Positions 10,615-19,925 of a stretch of DNA of 59,007 nucleotides are shown in pieces. The DNA comes from Tranzscheliella williamsii. Taxonomy: Eukaryota > Basidiomycota > Ustilaginomycetes > Ustilaginales > Ustilaginaceae. The DNA lies in the NCBI GenBank assembly GCA_023212725.1, contig JALBYF010000091.1:1-59007 (forward strand), given 5' to 3'. The translations under genes and the position numbers were made by a program. Under the pieces are notes generated by a model that saw only the letters and a list, made by a program, of their open reading frames with translations, had not been told where the DNA came from and searched no databases. Position 1 is the stretch's first letter. Each line of letters starts with the position of its first letter.

Positions 10615-12481
10615 TTTGCTCAGAGTCAGTGCAACACAAGCCAGGTCCCAACGCAGGGGGAAACAGGACGGCGGAAAGCTTCTGACGACACAGCGCGGTT
10701 TATGTAGTTGACCTCCCGCCTCCCATGAAGAGTCTCTTCGCCTACTTTCTCGTTATGCGGATTTCTTGGCGCTCAAGCGCGGCAACGGTGAGCAACTGAC
10801 TTTTTCGCGGGGGCGATCCAACCTTATGCTGGAGCAAGACTGTGCGACTGGGGGGCGAGGTCAGGGCTACCTTGCTCCTTCCCCCACGCATTCGAGACAA
10901 GGTTGGCAGGCACCATCGAACTAGCCTCAACGAGGGCGGGCTCTGCAGCAGCGCAGATTGCGGAGAATCAGTATGCACCGAATCGAGAACGGCGATGGTG
11001 CCAAGAGGGACATGCATGTCTGCCACCGCTAGTGTGACCTTGTCTGCATCCGCGAGTGTGGCCTTGTGTCGCTTGGCCGGCGTCTTCTGCGAAGCCAGCT
11101 GAGAAGAGGGATGCCACAGCGGCAAGCCGGCCGGTCAGCAGGTCTTGTCCGTGTTGGTTGAAAAATGAAACCCTTCCAGTTTGGCGGTGAGAGTCAGTTA
11201 GAAAATACCATCTAAAACGCTTCTTGGCGCCAAGACGCTTCCCCACGCGATGATCACGGTCACTGTCGACCTCGCTCTGACAGCATTGGCTTACGCCAAG
11301 TGGTGCCCGGTTCTCTGTCTCGGCACTTGTCATTCATCGATCGAAGGAGCTGTGCTGAAGCCGATCGGCAGTCAGGACGCTAGAGGATGGCCCACTTGCC
11401 AGCTTTTTCTCGGAAACACGTCCAAATCAGGCAGCACAAGGGCGGCACGAACACGTTCGCTTGGGAGTGTGGGAGGATGGCCCAGCTCGTGGGGAGTCGG
11501 CCCTGTTACCGGCAGTAACCCAGGTTGGCCAGCTTGCGCCATGGGCTGGCTTCCCATCTTGCTCTGCAACGGGAGGCTCATTTGGCATGCGTGGGCTGTC
11601 GCAAAACCTCAAAATGACATGTTCCTGCCAAGGGCGGTCCAGTTGAAAATAAGCAACCAATGCTCAGTAGCTGTGGGGCCATTTTGGTGCAGAGCTTACG
11701 GCGGTCTCTTTTGTCACGCCACCACCACGCTGAGTCAACTGCTACCCACACGTCGACATCAAGACGGCCCGCCATTCATAGCACGCGCTACAATGAGAAC
11801 TTAGAGGCCCAGTAGAAGGGACAAAACGACGTTTTACCTCCTCTCTCGTGCGAGTGTGTGCTCTGATGTGAAGGCTGGGCGGGACGCGTCTGTCGGCCGT
11901 CACAACCAGCAGATGTGATTGGTGGCTGCCGGCCGTAAGGACTTCAAAAGTAGGATCGTGATTTTGCCTTCGATTTGGATGAGTGGTTCTGGAAGCGCAT
12001 AGCTACGGCACCTTGTGCGGGCGGGAACAGCTTTTTCGGGAATATGGAGAGCGAGAGCGAGAGCGGGTGTTTGTTGGGGCGAGCGCTGTGCCTGCCGATG
12101 CTGGGCGTCTGTGTGGCCGGGCCGGTTGCCTTCCGGCTGTGGTGGGACCCTCTGTCGAAACGATCCGACAGCGTTACGCGGCTATCGGCGGTGACAGAAC
12201 GCCGAATCCCGAGCGAATTCGCGTCTGTTCCATTAAAATGGTAAGGAAGAATGACAAAAAGGACGAAATTGCCAAAAAAGCACAGCGAATTGGTGGATGT
12301 TGGGAACGACGTGCAAGGAGGCAGAGGAGGATGACTACCACCAGCGCCTCGCCAGCGCCTCGCCAGCGCCTCGCTCTCCTGCGGCAGACGGGTACATATA
12401 AAGTGCAGTGCCACGTCTGCCGGATGGTGTTCCGTTCGCTCTGCCACCTCTTTTCCTTGACTGCTGCTTAGCGTTGTCGAT
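10615..12481. promoter_or_regulatory. 1.87 kb divergent spacer
   Basis: This gap lies between the divergent starts of the sugar transporter and the THEM6-like gene. Frames of up to 184 codons occur on the plus strand near 11250-11804 but show no domain, odd composition and no good start context, so I regard them as chance. Near 11028-11068 a word of the form AGTGTGRCCTTGT occurs twice. A perfect 11-base triplication lies at 12341-12373. Confidence 0.45.
12341..12373. repeat. Perfect 11-base tandem triplication
   Basis: The unit CCAGCGCCTCG is repeated exactly three times about 110 bases before the start codon of the THEM6-like gene, probably in its promoter or 5' leader. Confidence 0.95.
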
Positions 12482-13633
12482 ATGTCGGTCGGTTCGGATA
12501 GCAGCAAGCGCGGCAGGTCGGTGGCGACGTATGCCAAGTGGGGTGCGCTGTCGCTGCTTGTGACGCCGTGGGCGCTTGCGCTGATCCGGTCGGCGCTTGT
12601 GGATCCGATCCGCCTGAATCCGCCCGTATGGTTGCGGCTTTTGTTTGGCGTGCTGGTGGCGGCCAACTACCGGTCGCTGCCGTTGCTGTGGCATGTGCGC
12701 GTGCTGGCACCAGCGCTCGACGCAGCTGTGCGCGCCAAACCATGGTTCGCCGCCAAGGGCACGCCGCTGTCCACGCCCGAGATTCGGCCACAGCTGCGGC
12801 TCGACCGGCTGCCGATCGGCAAGGACCTCTTCACCGACACCTCGACCTACTCCTTCACCGCCACGCTGGACGAGTGCGACTGGAACGGCCATCTCTCCAA
12901 CTCGTCCTACTCCAAGTCACTCGACCGCACCCGCATGCAGCACAACGCACCCCGCTTTCTCAAAATGCACTACGACGGCGCCTGGGTCGCGCTCGGCGGG
13001 TCGGCGTTCAACTTTCACCGCGAGATTCCCCTACTGGCCGCCTACCATATCCGCATGAGCACCGAAGCCTGGGACGACAAGTGGATCTACATCGTCGGCC
13101 GCTTCCTCTCGCTTCCCGAGCCGGCGCCATCGTCGCGAACTCCGGCGACAACGGCGACGACGGCGGCGACGGTGGCGAGTGAGGTGCTGCACGAGGGCGA
13201 GACGCTGTACTGCACCTCTGTGTCGCGGTATGTCTGCAAGTCGGGGCGGCGGACGATTCCGCCGTGGCTGCTGTTTGCGACTTCGGGCTACGGGAGCCAG
13301 TCCGAGACGCGGGCCAACTGGGCCAAGGCGGAGCAGCTGCGCGTGCGCTATCTCGAGCAGGCGCGCGCCGAGTACCGCGGCCAGACGGGCAAGGCGACCA
13401 TCCCCGCCAGCGCCGACAAGCAGCTTGCCAAGCGCGCCGCCCTGCTGCGCCAGTACCGCCTCCCCTCCGAGCGCCGCGGCTCCCCCGACGAGGCCTGGAT
13501 GGACCCCGCCTACTGGCACACCGCCGAGTGGGAGCCCCGCCGCCAACTCGGCCTCGACCGCCTCCAGCGCACCGTCGGCATCCTCCCCCTCCTCGAAAAG
13601 TCATCCCCCGCTTCCCCTCCAACCCACCCATAG
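12482..13633 (+). CDS. THEM6-like hot-dog fold thioesterase-family protein
   Basis: This single-exon protein has 383 residues. Two hydrophobic segments near the N-terminus (about residues 18-38 and 48-70) suggest membrane anchoring. The middle contains the family pattern of THEM6/4HBT_2-type hot-dog proteins: a DECDWNGHLSNSSYSKSLDRTR segment (here split as DECDWNGHLSNS and SYSKSLDRTR), which corresponds to the acyl-CoA thioesterase core and its Asp/Asn region, then a second strand-rich part around WDDKWIYIVGRFL. Fungal members are usually uncharacterised; a role in hydrolysing an acyl-thioester, or merely binding acyl groups, is inferred from the fold. A low-complexity Ala/Thr insertion follows residue 215. 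The 3' third of the coding strand becomes strikingly C-rich. Confidence 0.75.
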   Translation: MSVGSDSSKRGRSVATYAKWGALSLLVTPWALALIRSALVDPIRLNPPVWLRLLFGVLVAANYRSLPLLWHVRVLAPALDAAVRAKPWFAAKGTPLSTPEIRPQLRLDRLPIGKDLFTDTSTYSFTATLDECDWNGHLSNSSYSKSLDRTRMQHNAPRFLKMHYDGAWVALGGSAFNFHREIPLLAAYHIRMSTEAWDDKWIYIVGRFLSLPEPAPSSRTPATTATTAATVASEVLHEGETLYCTSVSRYVCKSGRRTIPPWLLFATSGYGSQSETRANWAKAEQLRVRYLEQARAEYRGQTGKATIPASADKQLAKRAALLRQYRLPSERRGSPDEAWMDPAYWHTAEWEPRRQLGLDRLQRTVGILPLLEKSSPASPPTHP

Positions 13634-14097
13634 AGCCGCACTGTACTGCTACCCTCCACGTTCCTCTAATCGATGCCAGCCTGCCTGCCACCATAGCCAA
13701 TGCACAGTTGCCTCTTACCGCTGCCATGCGCTTTTGCTTGCGAAAGAGAATTGTGTCCCAGCGGCGGAAACACTCGCACGAGACAGCGGCGGTGAAATAC
13801 TATAGTATGCGGGGGTCGAGTGCAACGAAGGCAAGGGACGGAACACCCCAAGGCAGGGAAGACAACAGCGAAGACGTCTCGTCGCTGTCAGAGCTCGCGG
13901 CGGCGACCAGACAGAGGGGAGGGAAGGAAAGCGAGGGGAATCAATCACAATGTGAATGTAGGGGCCGCCACGCGATGCCATGTTAGATTGGGAGAGCAGG
14001 GGGCCCGCCTTCAGGTCGCCAACGCAGCCGCCACCGGCACCACACACCATCACAGGCGAAACAGGCAGCGAGCAAGGAATGCATTACAAGACAAAGA
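13634..14097. other. Convergent spacer, no gene seen
   Basis: This region lies between the 3' ends of the THEM6-like gene and the catalase gene. It should hold the two 3' untranslated regions and polyadenylation signals. I see no conserved frame or repeat. Confidence 0.5.
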
Positions 14098-15828
14098 TCA
14101 ATAAGCGGGGCCGGCGCCAAGGCCCATAAAGTTGGAGCTCTGCGTCTTGGCGTTCATGCCGACGGCGTGGGCGGCGTCGACATTGACCAGATGGGCCGAC
14201 TTGGCCAGCTGCTGGACCTCCTGGTAGTCAAAGGCAGGCTTGGGCAGGAGCGAGTAGACGGCGCTGGCCAGGTCGTCGGCAATCGCGGCGAGCTGCGCCA
14301 GGTAGCGCTTCTGGACGAGCGGCGTGGCGACGGTAGAGAGCAGCGTGCCAATGTTGGAAATCGTATTCTGGCGCTCCTGCGCCGACATTTCCACCTGCCA
14401 CAGGTGGCGCGGCTGGTCATACTCGCTGGGGTGGCCACGGTGGCGCGCCTTCGAGGTGCGGCTGAGCGTGTGTCCGGCAAACTGGATCTCCTGGTCGGGC
14501 GGCACGGCCGGATGCGTCGACTCGTCCACCACGGGGCCCGGCGACTTGCCATCCGGCTCGGCGCCGCCAAACGAGTTGGGCATGTAGGGCTTGATCGAGC
14601 CATTGTTGTCGTCGGTCCGCATGGCGCCGTCAAAGTTGTCCGTCCGGTGCTGCTGCGCCATAAAGGGACAGTTGACCGGCACCTGATGCAGATTGACGCC
14701 CAGACGATGGTACTGTGCATCGCGGTAGAAAAACATGCGCCAGAGCAGCAGCGCATCCGGACTCGCCTCGATACCGGGCACCAACGAGCCGGGGCTAAAG
14801 GCCGCCTGCTCCACGTCGCGGAAGTAGTTGACCGGGTTGCGGTCCAAAATCAGCTTGCCAACGGGGCGGAGCGGATAGTCGTCGCGCGGCCAAATCTTGG
14901 TCACGTCAAACGGATCAAAGGGCGCCTGCTCGGCCTGCTGCGGCGTCATGGTCTGAACGGCGAGCTTCCAAATGGCAGCATTGCCGCCCTCAATGTGCTG
15001 CCAGAGGTCGCGCTTCGAATAGTCGGGATCCGTGCCGCAGAGCTCCGTGGCCTTGGCCATGTCATTGTACTTGGTGCCATTCTCGGGCAGCCAGTGGTAC
15101 TTGATATAGGTGCGCTGGCCGCTCTTGTTGACCCAGGAAAACGTGTGGCAGCCAAAGCCATTCATGTTGCGCCAGCCGAGCGGCGTGCCGTGGTCCGAGA
15201 GCAGCATCAGGCCGGCGTGGTTCGACTCGGGCACATTGGCGAGAAAGTCAAACCACGACTCAAAGTCGAGCAAAAAGCTGGCCGGGTTGCGCATCTGCGA
15301 GCGGATATTGTCGGGGCCTAGCCAGGGGTCGCGGACGAAAAAGACGGGCCAGTTGAGACCGACAATGTCATAGTTGCCGTCGCGCGTATAGAACTTGGTG
15401 GCAAAGCCACGCGGGTTGCGTGCAGAGTCGGGATACTCGCGGCCATAGGTGACTGTCGAGAAGCGCGTGTAGGCCGGCGTGGTCCGGCCGGGCTGAAACA
15501 TGTCGGCCATCGTCAGGTCCGAAACGTCGTCCGTCACCTCAAAGCGGCCGTACGCCGAGCTGCCGCACGGGTGGACGACGCGCTCCTGGATCTTCATCCG
15601 GTCAAACGTCTGCTGCTTTTCCAGCAGCTGCGCATCCGACTGCACCGGATGACCGCCCAGGTTGAGCGACGTCCCCATGCTCGCATACGGGCATCCCACC
15701 GACGTGGCATACCGCGGATGGCCGCCGCTCGCAACAGCCCCGACAGCCTCCTTGGCGACATCCTTGGTGACGCCGGCAGCCTCTGCGGCACGCTGCGCCA
15801 GCGACTCGGCCGCCTGTACGATCGACAT
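14098..15828 (-). CDS. Catalase-family haem protein with altered distal pocket
   Basis: This single-exon protein of 576 residues is clearly homologous to monofunctional haem catalases (2 H2O2 to O2 and water). Visible family features are the distal His in ERVVHPCG, the FDRMKIQERVVH lead-in, RFSTV, RGFATKFYTRDGNYDIVG, the HTFSWVN segment, and the proximal haem ligand Tyr in RMFFYRDAQYHRLG followed by VPVNCPF. However, the usual VGNNTP motif reads VGLNWP, so the position of the distal catalytic Asn is Leu and the following Thr is Trp. The usual VHARG/VHAKG is VHPCG. It may therefore be a weak catalase, a peroxidase-like variant or a repurposed haem protein. No signal peptide and no SKL-type C-terminus (it ends GAGPAY) are seen, so a cytosolic location is likely. 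Confidence 0.9.
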   Translation of the reverse strand: MSIVQAAESLAQRAAEAAGVTKDVAKEAVGAVASGGHPRYATSVGCPYASMGTSLNLGGHPVQSDAQLLEKQQTFDRMKIQERVVHPCGSSAYGRFEVTDDVSDLTMADMFQPGRTTPAYTRFSTVTYGREYPDSARNPRGFATKFYTRDGNYDIVGLNWPVFFVRDPWLGPDNIRSQMRNPASFLLDFESWFDFLANVPESNHAGLMLLSDHGTPLGWRNMNGFGCHTFSWVNKSGQRTYIKYHWLPENGTKYNDMAKATELCGTDPDYSKRDLWQHIEGGNAAIWKLAVQTMTPQQAEQAPFDPFDVTKIWPRDDYPLRPVGKLILDRNPVNYFRDVEQAAFSPGSLVPGIEASPDALLLWRMFFYRDAQYHRLGVNLHQVPVNCPFMAQQHRTDNFDGAMRTDDNNGSIKPYMPNSFGGAEPDGKSPGPVVDESTHPAVPPDQEIQFAGHTLSRTSKARHRGHPSEYDQPRHLWQVEMSAQERQNTISNIGTLLSTVATPLVQKRYLAQLAAIADDLASAVYSLLPKPAFDYQEVQQLAKSAHLVNVDAAHAVGMNAKTQSSNFMGLGAGPAY

Positions 15829-16814
15829 GGTAAGAGCTAGATCAGGGAATAAGGTGATAAAATGCTCGGCTCGGTCAACTGGGCAGAGCGAGATGAATGG
15901 CTACCCCCGGCTGGCCCTCCTCTGCCAGCTTATATAGCTGGCAAACCCACTCGACGGGTGGGGGCCATCTTGCCCGGGAGCGGTACGTATTTTCGCAGGG
16001 CCGCGCGATGCTGACTGAGGGTGGTCTCTAGGCGGCGGCACTAGGGGACAGGTGCGTGCCTGGGGAGTGGGAGGGCATGCCAACGGCGCGGTGCGCATTA
16101 GTCAGGCTGGATGCGGCGAGCGATGATGGAGCGGTGCGCTCGGCTGCGTTGGTCACCGACGAAGCACGCTGGGCGGGTGGAACGTCATGGGGCCTGTCAG
16201 TGTCTGCTGATTACTCAGCCGATCCGCCACGCAGCCATGCTGACTGTGCTGCCCGTCCGCGCCTCGGCTGGCGCCAGCCAAGCGCCGATGCTTCTACGTG
16301 CACAGCGATCGAGACCCCTCAGCCCCTCGCCCGCAACGCTGCACCCTGACCGATATCATTCTGATCGCCCGCGCACCGATCCTCGCCTAGCCCAAGCCCC
16401 CACTGACACTCGCGCTTCCCCAGCGGCTCGATCCGGACAGCGTCGGCACCCTTTGTCGGTGCACCGAGTGGCTCGGCACGCTAGCGGCCGCGACCATGCG
16501 AAGCAAGCCACCCTTCCCTTTCCTCCCGCCCGGCCGCCGTCATGGTAGCGACACTGGCCAACGACGGTGGCGGCTGACGTATGTCCAACTCGGCTGCTGC
16601 TACAGATCGGGCACCACCAACCCCGATCGCATCCCCGATCACAATGCCGATTGCATGCCCGATCCCCTTGCCGATCGCGTTTCCGATCTACCCCTTGCCA
16701 CTCGTGCCGCGGTACCAGGATGGCAAATAGAAGAAATGGGGAGTCTATACAAGTACAGTACATGCGGCGTGGCAGATGGCGCGGCAGGTAGCGGTGCGGG
16801 GGAAGATGCGGGGG
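15829..16814. promoter_or_regulatory. Catalase promoter / cyclin 3' region
   Basis: This 986-base gap carries the catalase promoter and the 3' end of the cyclin gene. Bases 16621-16689 hold an array of CCGATC words at roughly 11-12 base spacing. Open frames here have no domain or believable composition. Confidence 0.5.
16621..16689. repeat. Clustered CCGATC words
   Basis: Within about 70 bases the word CGATC or CGATT occurs six times (for example CCCCGATCGC, CCCCGATCAC, GCCGATTGC, GCCCGATCCC, GCCGATCGC, TTCCGATC), spaced about 11-12 bases, close to one helical turn. The same word recurs in other intergenic regions of this window. Confidence 0.8.
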
Positions 16815-17867
16815 CTAGGAGCCGGGCTGCGGGAGGCAGGCGCGCTTGGCGGTGTCGTCGGGGGGCTGGGCGGGGAGCGGAGGGGTGTGGGCATGGTCCT
16901 TGCGTCTGTGGAGCGGGTTGAGCGACGCGGAGCGGGAAAGGAGGGCGGGGCTGTGGATGGCCGAGCCCGGATCGGCGGCGTTGAGCGAGGCGTGGAGGAA
17001 GGGCGAGGAGGTGGTCTGGCCGAGGCGGGCGGTGTGCTCTGCGGGGCTCGATCCGGGCGAGCTGGCGGGGGAGAGAGGCGTGGCGTCGCAGCTGCCGGCG
17101 TCGGCCTGCATCGCGGCAGCAGCGGCAGTGAGGTGGGCAGGTGGTGGCGCCAGCTGGAAGGCAGCGTGCGAGCGGACGAGCGAGGTGTAGTAGTGCTGCA
17201 ACACGGAGCCGCTGCAGATGAGGCGCCAGTCGATGATGGCGAGAAACTCCTTTTCGAGCAGATTCATCTCCTGCAGACTGATCCCGCCGACCTTGGCATA
17301 GTGGCCGTTGGTGTTGAACGCGTCGCAGAGCGCCTTGGACGCACACAGCACCGAAGCGCACAGGAAGCGATGCACGGTGAGCCCGCAGATGGTGAAGCCT
17401 TCCAGGCGCTCGCAGACGCGGTCGATGTAGACCAGCAGGATAAGAATGCAGCACTTTTCCACCGACGTGTACTTGGCTATGCGGCGCAGATACGCTGCGA
17501 GCGAGATGTTGGGCGTCGCTCTCGAGTGAAAGCGCGTCAATGACGACGGATGCAGCGGCAGGCTGTCGTTGTGCTCGGTCAGCCTAACCAACATATCCAC
17601 CACCAGCACCAGCACATCATCCAGCTCTGCATCGTCGAACAGATACGGCAGCGTCCTGACACCGCCCGGCGACTGCCCCGGCTGGATGCTATACGGCGCG
17701 GCAGCAGCAGCTGGCGGGTTGGTCCCTGGATGGATGGATGGCTGCTTTGGCACAGCGTACGGCGGTGATTGAGGGACGGAAGCTGCTGACGATACCGTGG
17801 CCGTGGCAGAGGACGAGGACGAGGAGACAGACGGAGGGGCAGGGTCAGAGCGAACGAGATCGGTCAT
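16815..17867 (-). CDS. PHO80-like cyclin
   Basis: This single-exon protein has 350 residues. The first 70 are Ser/Ala/Pro-rich and probably disordered. Residues about 80-225 form a PHO80/PCL-type cyclin box, recognised by ISLAAYLRRIAKYTSVEK, ILLVYIDRVCER, LTVHRFLCASVLCASKALCD, YAKVGGISLQEMNLLEKEFL and IDWRLICS. This subfamily partners with Pho85-type cyclin-dependent kinases in phosphate sensing, glycogen control or polarity. The exact partner and pathway cannot be assigned. The C-terminal 100 or so residues are low-complexity. It is followed, further upstream on the same strand, by a small peptide gene and the Med19-like gene. Confidence 0.9.
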   Translation of the reverse strand: MTDLVRSDPAPPSVSSSSSSATATVSSAASVPQSPPYAVPKQPSIHPGTNPPAAAAAPYSIQPGQSPGGVRTLPYLFDDAELDDVLVLVVDMLVRLTEHNDSLPLHPSSLTRFHSRATPNISLAAYLRRIAKYTSVEKCCILILLVYIDRVCERLEGFTICGLTVHRFLCASVLCASKALCDAFNTNGHYAKVGGISLQEMNLLEKEFLAIIDWRLICSGSVLQHYYTSLVRSHAAFQLAPPPAHLTAAAAAMQADAGSCDATPLSPASSPGSSPAEHTARLGQTTSSPFLHASLNAADPGSAIHSPALLSRSASLNPLHRRKDHAHTPPLPAQPPDDTAKRACLPQPGS

Positions 17868-18195
17868 GTTGGCGAAGGAGCTGCGCTGCGCATCACCATC
17901 CCGTCAAGCCAAGCCTCGGCAGGCAACGTCGGTGGGGACGGAGTTCGAGACGCGAATCGAGGCCAAGCAGGACAAAAGCGCCGGCGATGAGCAGATGCGA
18001 TGATAGGGACGAGATGATAGGATGAGCAGTGCATGTCGCCGTGGGTGGAAGAGGTCCTTCCTATTCACTTCCTATTCCGACTTGCCGGAAGCCAATCGCC
18101 TAACACGTGCCGTGCCGCCCCGATCGGTCGTTTTCCCACCCCGCCCGATGAGCCATTGTTATCCCGATCTCCCAATGCTCACCATCACAGCGTCT
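17868..18195. promoter_or_regulatory. Promoter region of the cyclin gene
   Basis: The 328 bases between the cyclin start and the end of the small peptide gene should contain the cyclin promoter. CCGATC/GATCGG-type words occur near 18120 and 18163. No other gene is seen. Confidence 0.45.
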
Positions 18196-18330
18196 TTAGT
18201 AAGGGAACCGTAACACGTCTTTACAGAATGGGAGGACGATGCCGAGGACGCCGATGACACTGACGAGGAGGATGACATGGCGGTGTGCATGCCCTCCTGT
18301 CTGATAGACTTGCCTTTCAACTTTTGACAT
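18196..18330 (-). CDS. 44-residue single-pass membrane peptide, unlisted small gene
   Basis: A short reading frame opens at an ATG (18330-18328) and ends at TAA (18198-18196). It codes for 44 residues: an N-terminal polar part MSKVERQVYQTGGHAHRH, a hydrophobic helix VILLVSVIGVLGIVLPF and a short tail CKDVLRFPY. Codon use is that of well-expressed local genes: nearly all Val, Ile, Leu and Gly codons in the helix end in C. The ATG is in an acceptable context (AATCATGTC). The layout, a charged and His-rich lead, one transmembrane helix and a basic/aromatic tail, resembles small subunits of membrane complexes, but I do not recognise a family. It lies in the space between the cyclin start and the end of the Med19-like gene. 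A chance frame is possible but less likely given the codon bias. Confidence 0.55.
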   Translation of the reverse strand: MSKVERQVYQTGGHAHRHVILLVSVIGVLGIVLPFCKDVLRFPY

Positions 18331-18428
18331 GATTGGCACGTCGAAGTGCTGCTGTGCAGCGAACTGTAAGTGGTAGGTAGTGTGTGGCGCAAAAGTACAG
18401 TTACTATACAGGGGTGGCAGTAGGAGAG

Positions 18429-19148
18429 CTAGCGGGGGTGGGCGGGGAGGCCGTCTTTGGGGCGTTTTTTCTTTCTCTTGCGCGGGGGTTCTTCTTCGTC
18501 GGGTTCGAGCAGCGCGGGGTCGATGGCGGGGACGTCGCCGGGGTGGATGGTGAAGGCGGCGGCGAGGGTGTCTTGGTCGAAGGGGGTGATGGGGAGGGGA
18601 GTGAATTCGGGTTTGTGGAGGATGGCGAGGAGGGAGGGGGGTGGTTTGGTGGTACGGGGTGTTTTCTTGGGTGGGCGTACGCGGCCGGCGAGGTCGTGTA
18701 CGTAGTGGGCGTAGGTCGGAGGGGGTTTCGAGGCCGGTTTCGCGGGGGGCGCGGCGGCGTTGGCGGCGGCGAGTTGGCCGGGCGAGGCGCCGAGCAGCGA
18801 TGATGGGCTGGCCGCCAGCGCGAACGGCGCGCCTGTCCCGCCGCCCAGCGCTGGCGTCGAGGTCCGCCCCGAACTCGCCGCCTGCACCGCCTGCGACGCC
18901 AACGTTCCCCCCCCCTTCCTTACCCCTCCCGCCACCTCCGCCGCCTCCAACCCCGCCCGCAACGTCGCCGGGTGGTACGGCAGCACGGCGCGCTCGTAGA
19001 TCGGCATCAGCCCAAACAGCGACATCATATCCTGCGTCCCATCTAGATGCGCGTCCGCCAGATCCGCCGGCCGTGACGTGCTAGACGGAAAGTACGCCGG
19101 CAGCGGCGCCAGCGCCGGCGCCTCAGGACTGGTCGACGAGGAGGCCAT
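18429..19148 (-). CDS. MED19: Probable Mediator subunit 19 (Rox3/Med19)
   Basis: This single-exon protein has 239 residues if it starts at the ATG at 19148; the frame is open further up but only from GTG. The pattern fits fungal Med19: an N-terminal MSLFGLMPIYERAVLPY segment (the LFGL core), a central linker, then YAHYVHDLAGRVRPPKK, LLAILHKPEFTPLPITPF, and a basic tail PRKRKKKRPKD. Med19 is a head/middle-joining subunit of the Mediator co-activator in the nucleus. The Ala/Gly-rich linker between residues 75 and 140 is species-specific. It is divergent from the nucleoporin gene with 331 bases between starts. Assignment rests on short conserved motifs, so it is moderate. Confidence 0.55.
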   Translation of the reverse strand: MASSSTSPEAPALAPLPAYFPSSTSRPADLADAHLDGTQDMMSLFGLMPIYERAVLPYHPATLRAGLEAAEVAGGVRKGGGTLASQAVQAASSGRTSTPALGGGTGAPFALAASPSSLLGASPGQLAAANAAAPPAKPASKPPPTYAHYVHDLAGRVRPPKKTPRTTKPPPSLLAILHKPEFTPLPITPFDQDTLAAAFTIHPGDVPAIDPALLEPDEEEPPRKRKKKRPKDGLPAHPR

Positions 19149-19479
19149 ACGTTTGGTTGACAATCCGTGCCATCGCACCGTGAGCACGGCGCTGGTGGGT
19201 CTAGATGATGGTCTTCACGAGCCAAGCGAATCGAGCGAATCGCTTCCCGAAAGATACCCTATCCGATCTCGATCCAATTGCCCGATACGAACTGTTTGTC
19301 AGTCTAACATGCAGATTCGGCGGTGATAGGCGTGAATCTTCTCGGCGTGCCGTGTGCCTCGTCGCTGCCTCTCACCACCACTGCCACTCTGCGTCTAGAC
19401 ACTTACCACCTGCTGCTACTGGCTGTAGTGAGGTACGAGCCAAAGCAACGCGAGTGGGAGCAGGGACAACGCGTGCGCC
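19149..19479. promoter_or_regulatory. Shared divergent promoter, MED19/NUP49
   Basis: The 331 bases between the two start codons must serve both genes. A run TATCCGATCTCGATCCAATTGCCC (split here as TATCCGATCTCG and ATCCAATTGCCC) near 19260-19283 contains the recurrent CCGATC word and a CCAAT-like box. Confidence 0.5.
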
Positions 19480-19886
19480 ATGTTTGGGCAGTCGACGGCG
19501 GGCGCGTCTACGGGCCGCTCCGCCTCTTTCTCCTTCTCACAGCCACCAGCCAACAAGCCCTTCTCGGGCACCTCGGGCGGCTTCTCCTTTGGCAAGACCG
19601 CATCCACCTCGACGGCTGCCGCCCCCGCAGCGTCAGCGCCCGCCCCACCCACCGGCGGTCTCTTCGGCAACACCCCCCAACCTCCCCAGCAACAGCAGCC
19701 CCAGCAACAGCAGCCACAGCAACAGCAGCCAACAAGCTCGAGTCTCTTTGGCAACAACAACAACAGCAGCAGCAGTAACACTTTTGGAAAGCCTTCGACG
19801 GGCGGGTTCTCCTTCGGCAATACTGGCAGCGGCGGCGGCCTCTTCGGCGGCAGCTCCTCGTCGACAGGCCTCTTCGGCCAGCAACC

Positions 19887-19925
<39 letters not shown>

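Noticed and set aside
11250..11804. 184-codon frame in the 10.6-12.5 kb spacer
   Set aside because: Trp/Cys-rich odd composition, no domain, overlapping frames on both strands of similar length.
14167..15321. 384-codon frame opposite the catalase
   Set aside because: Catalase identity is certain and the opposite frame has no domain.
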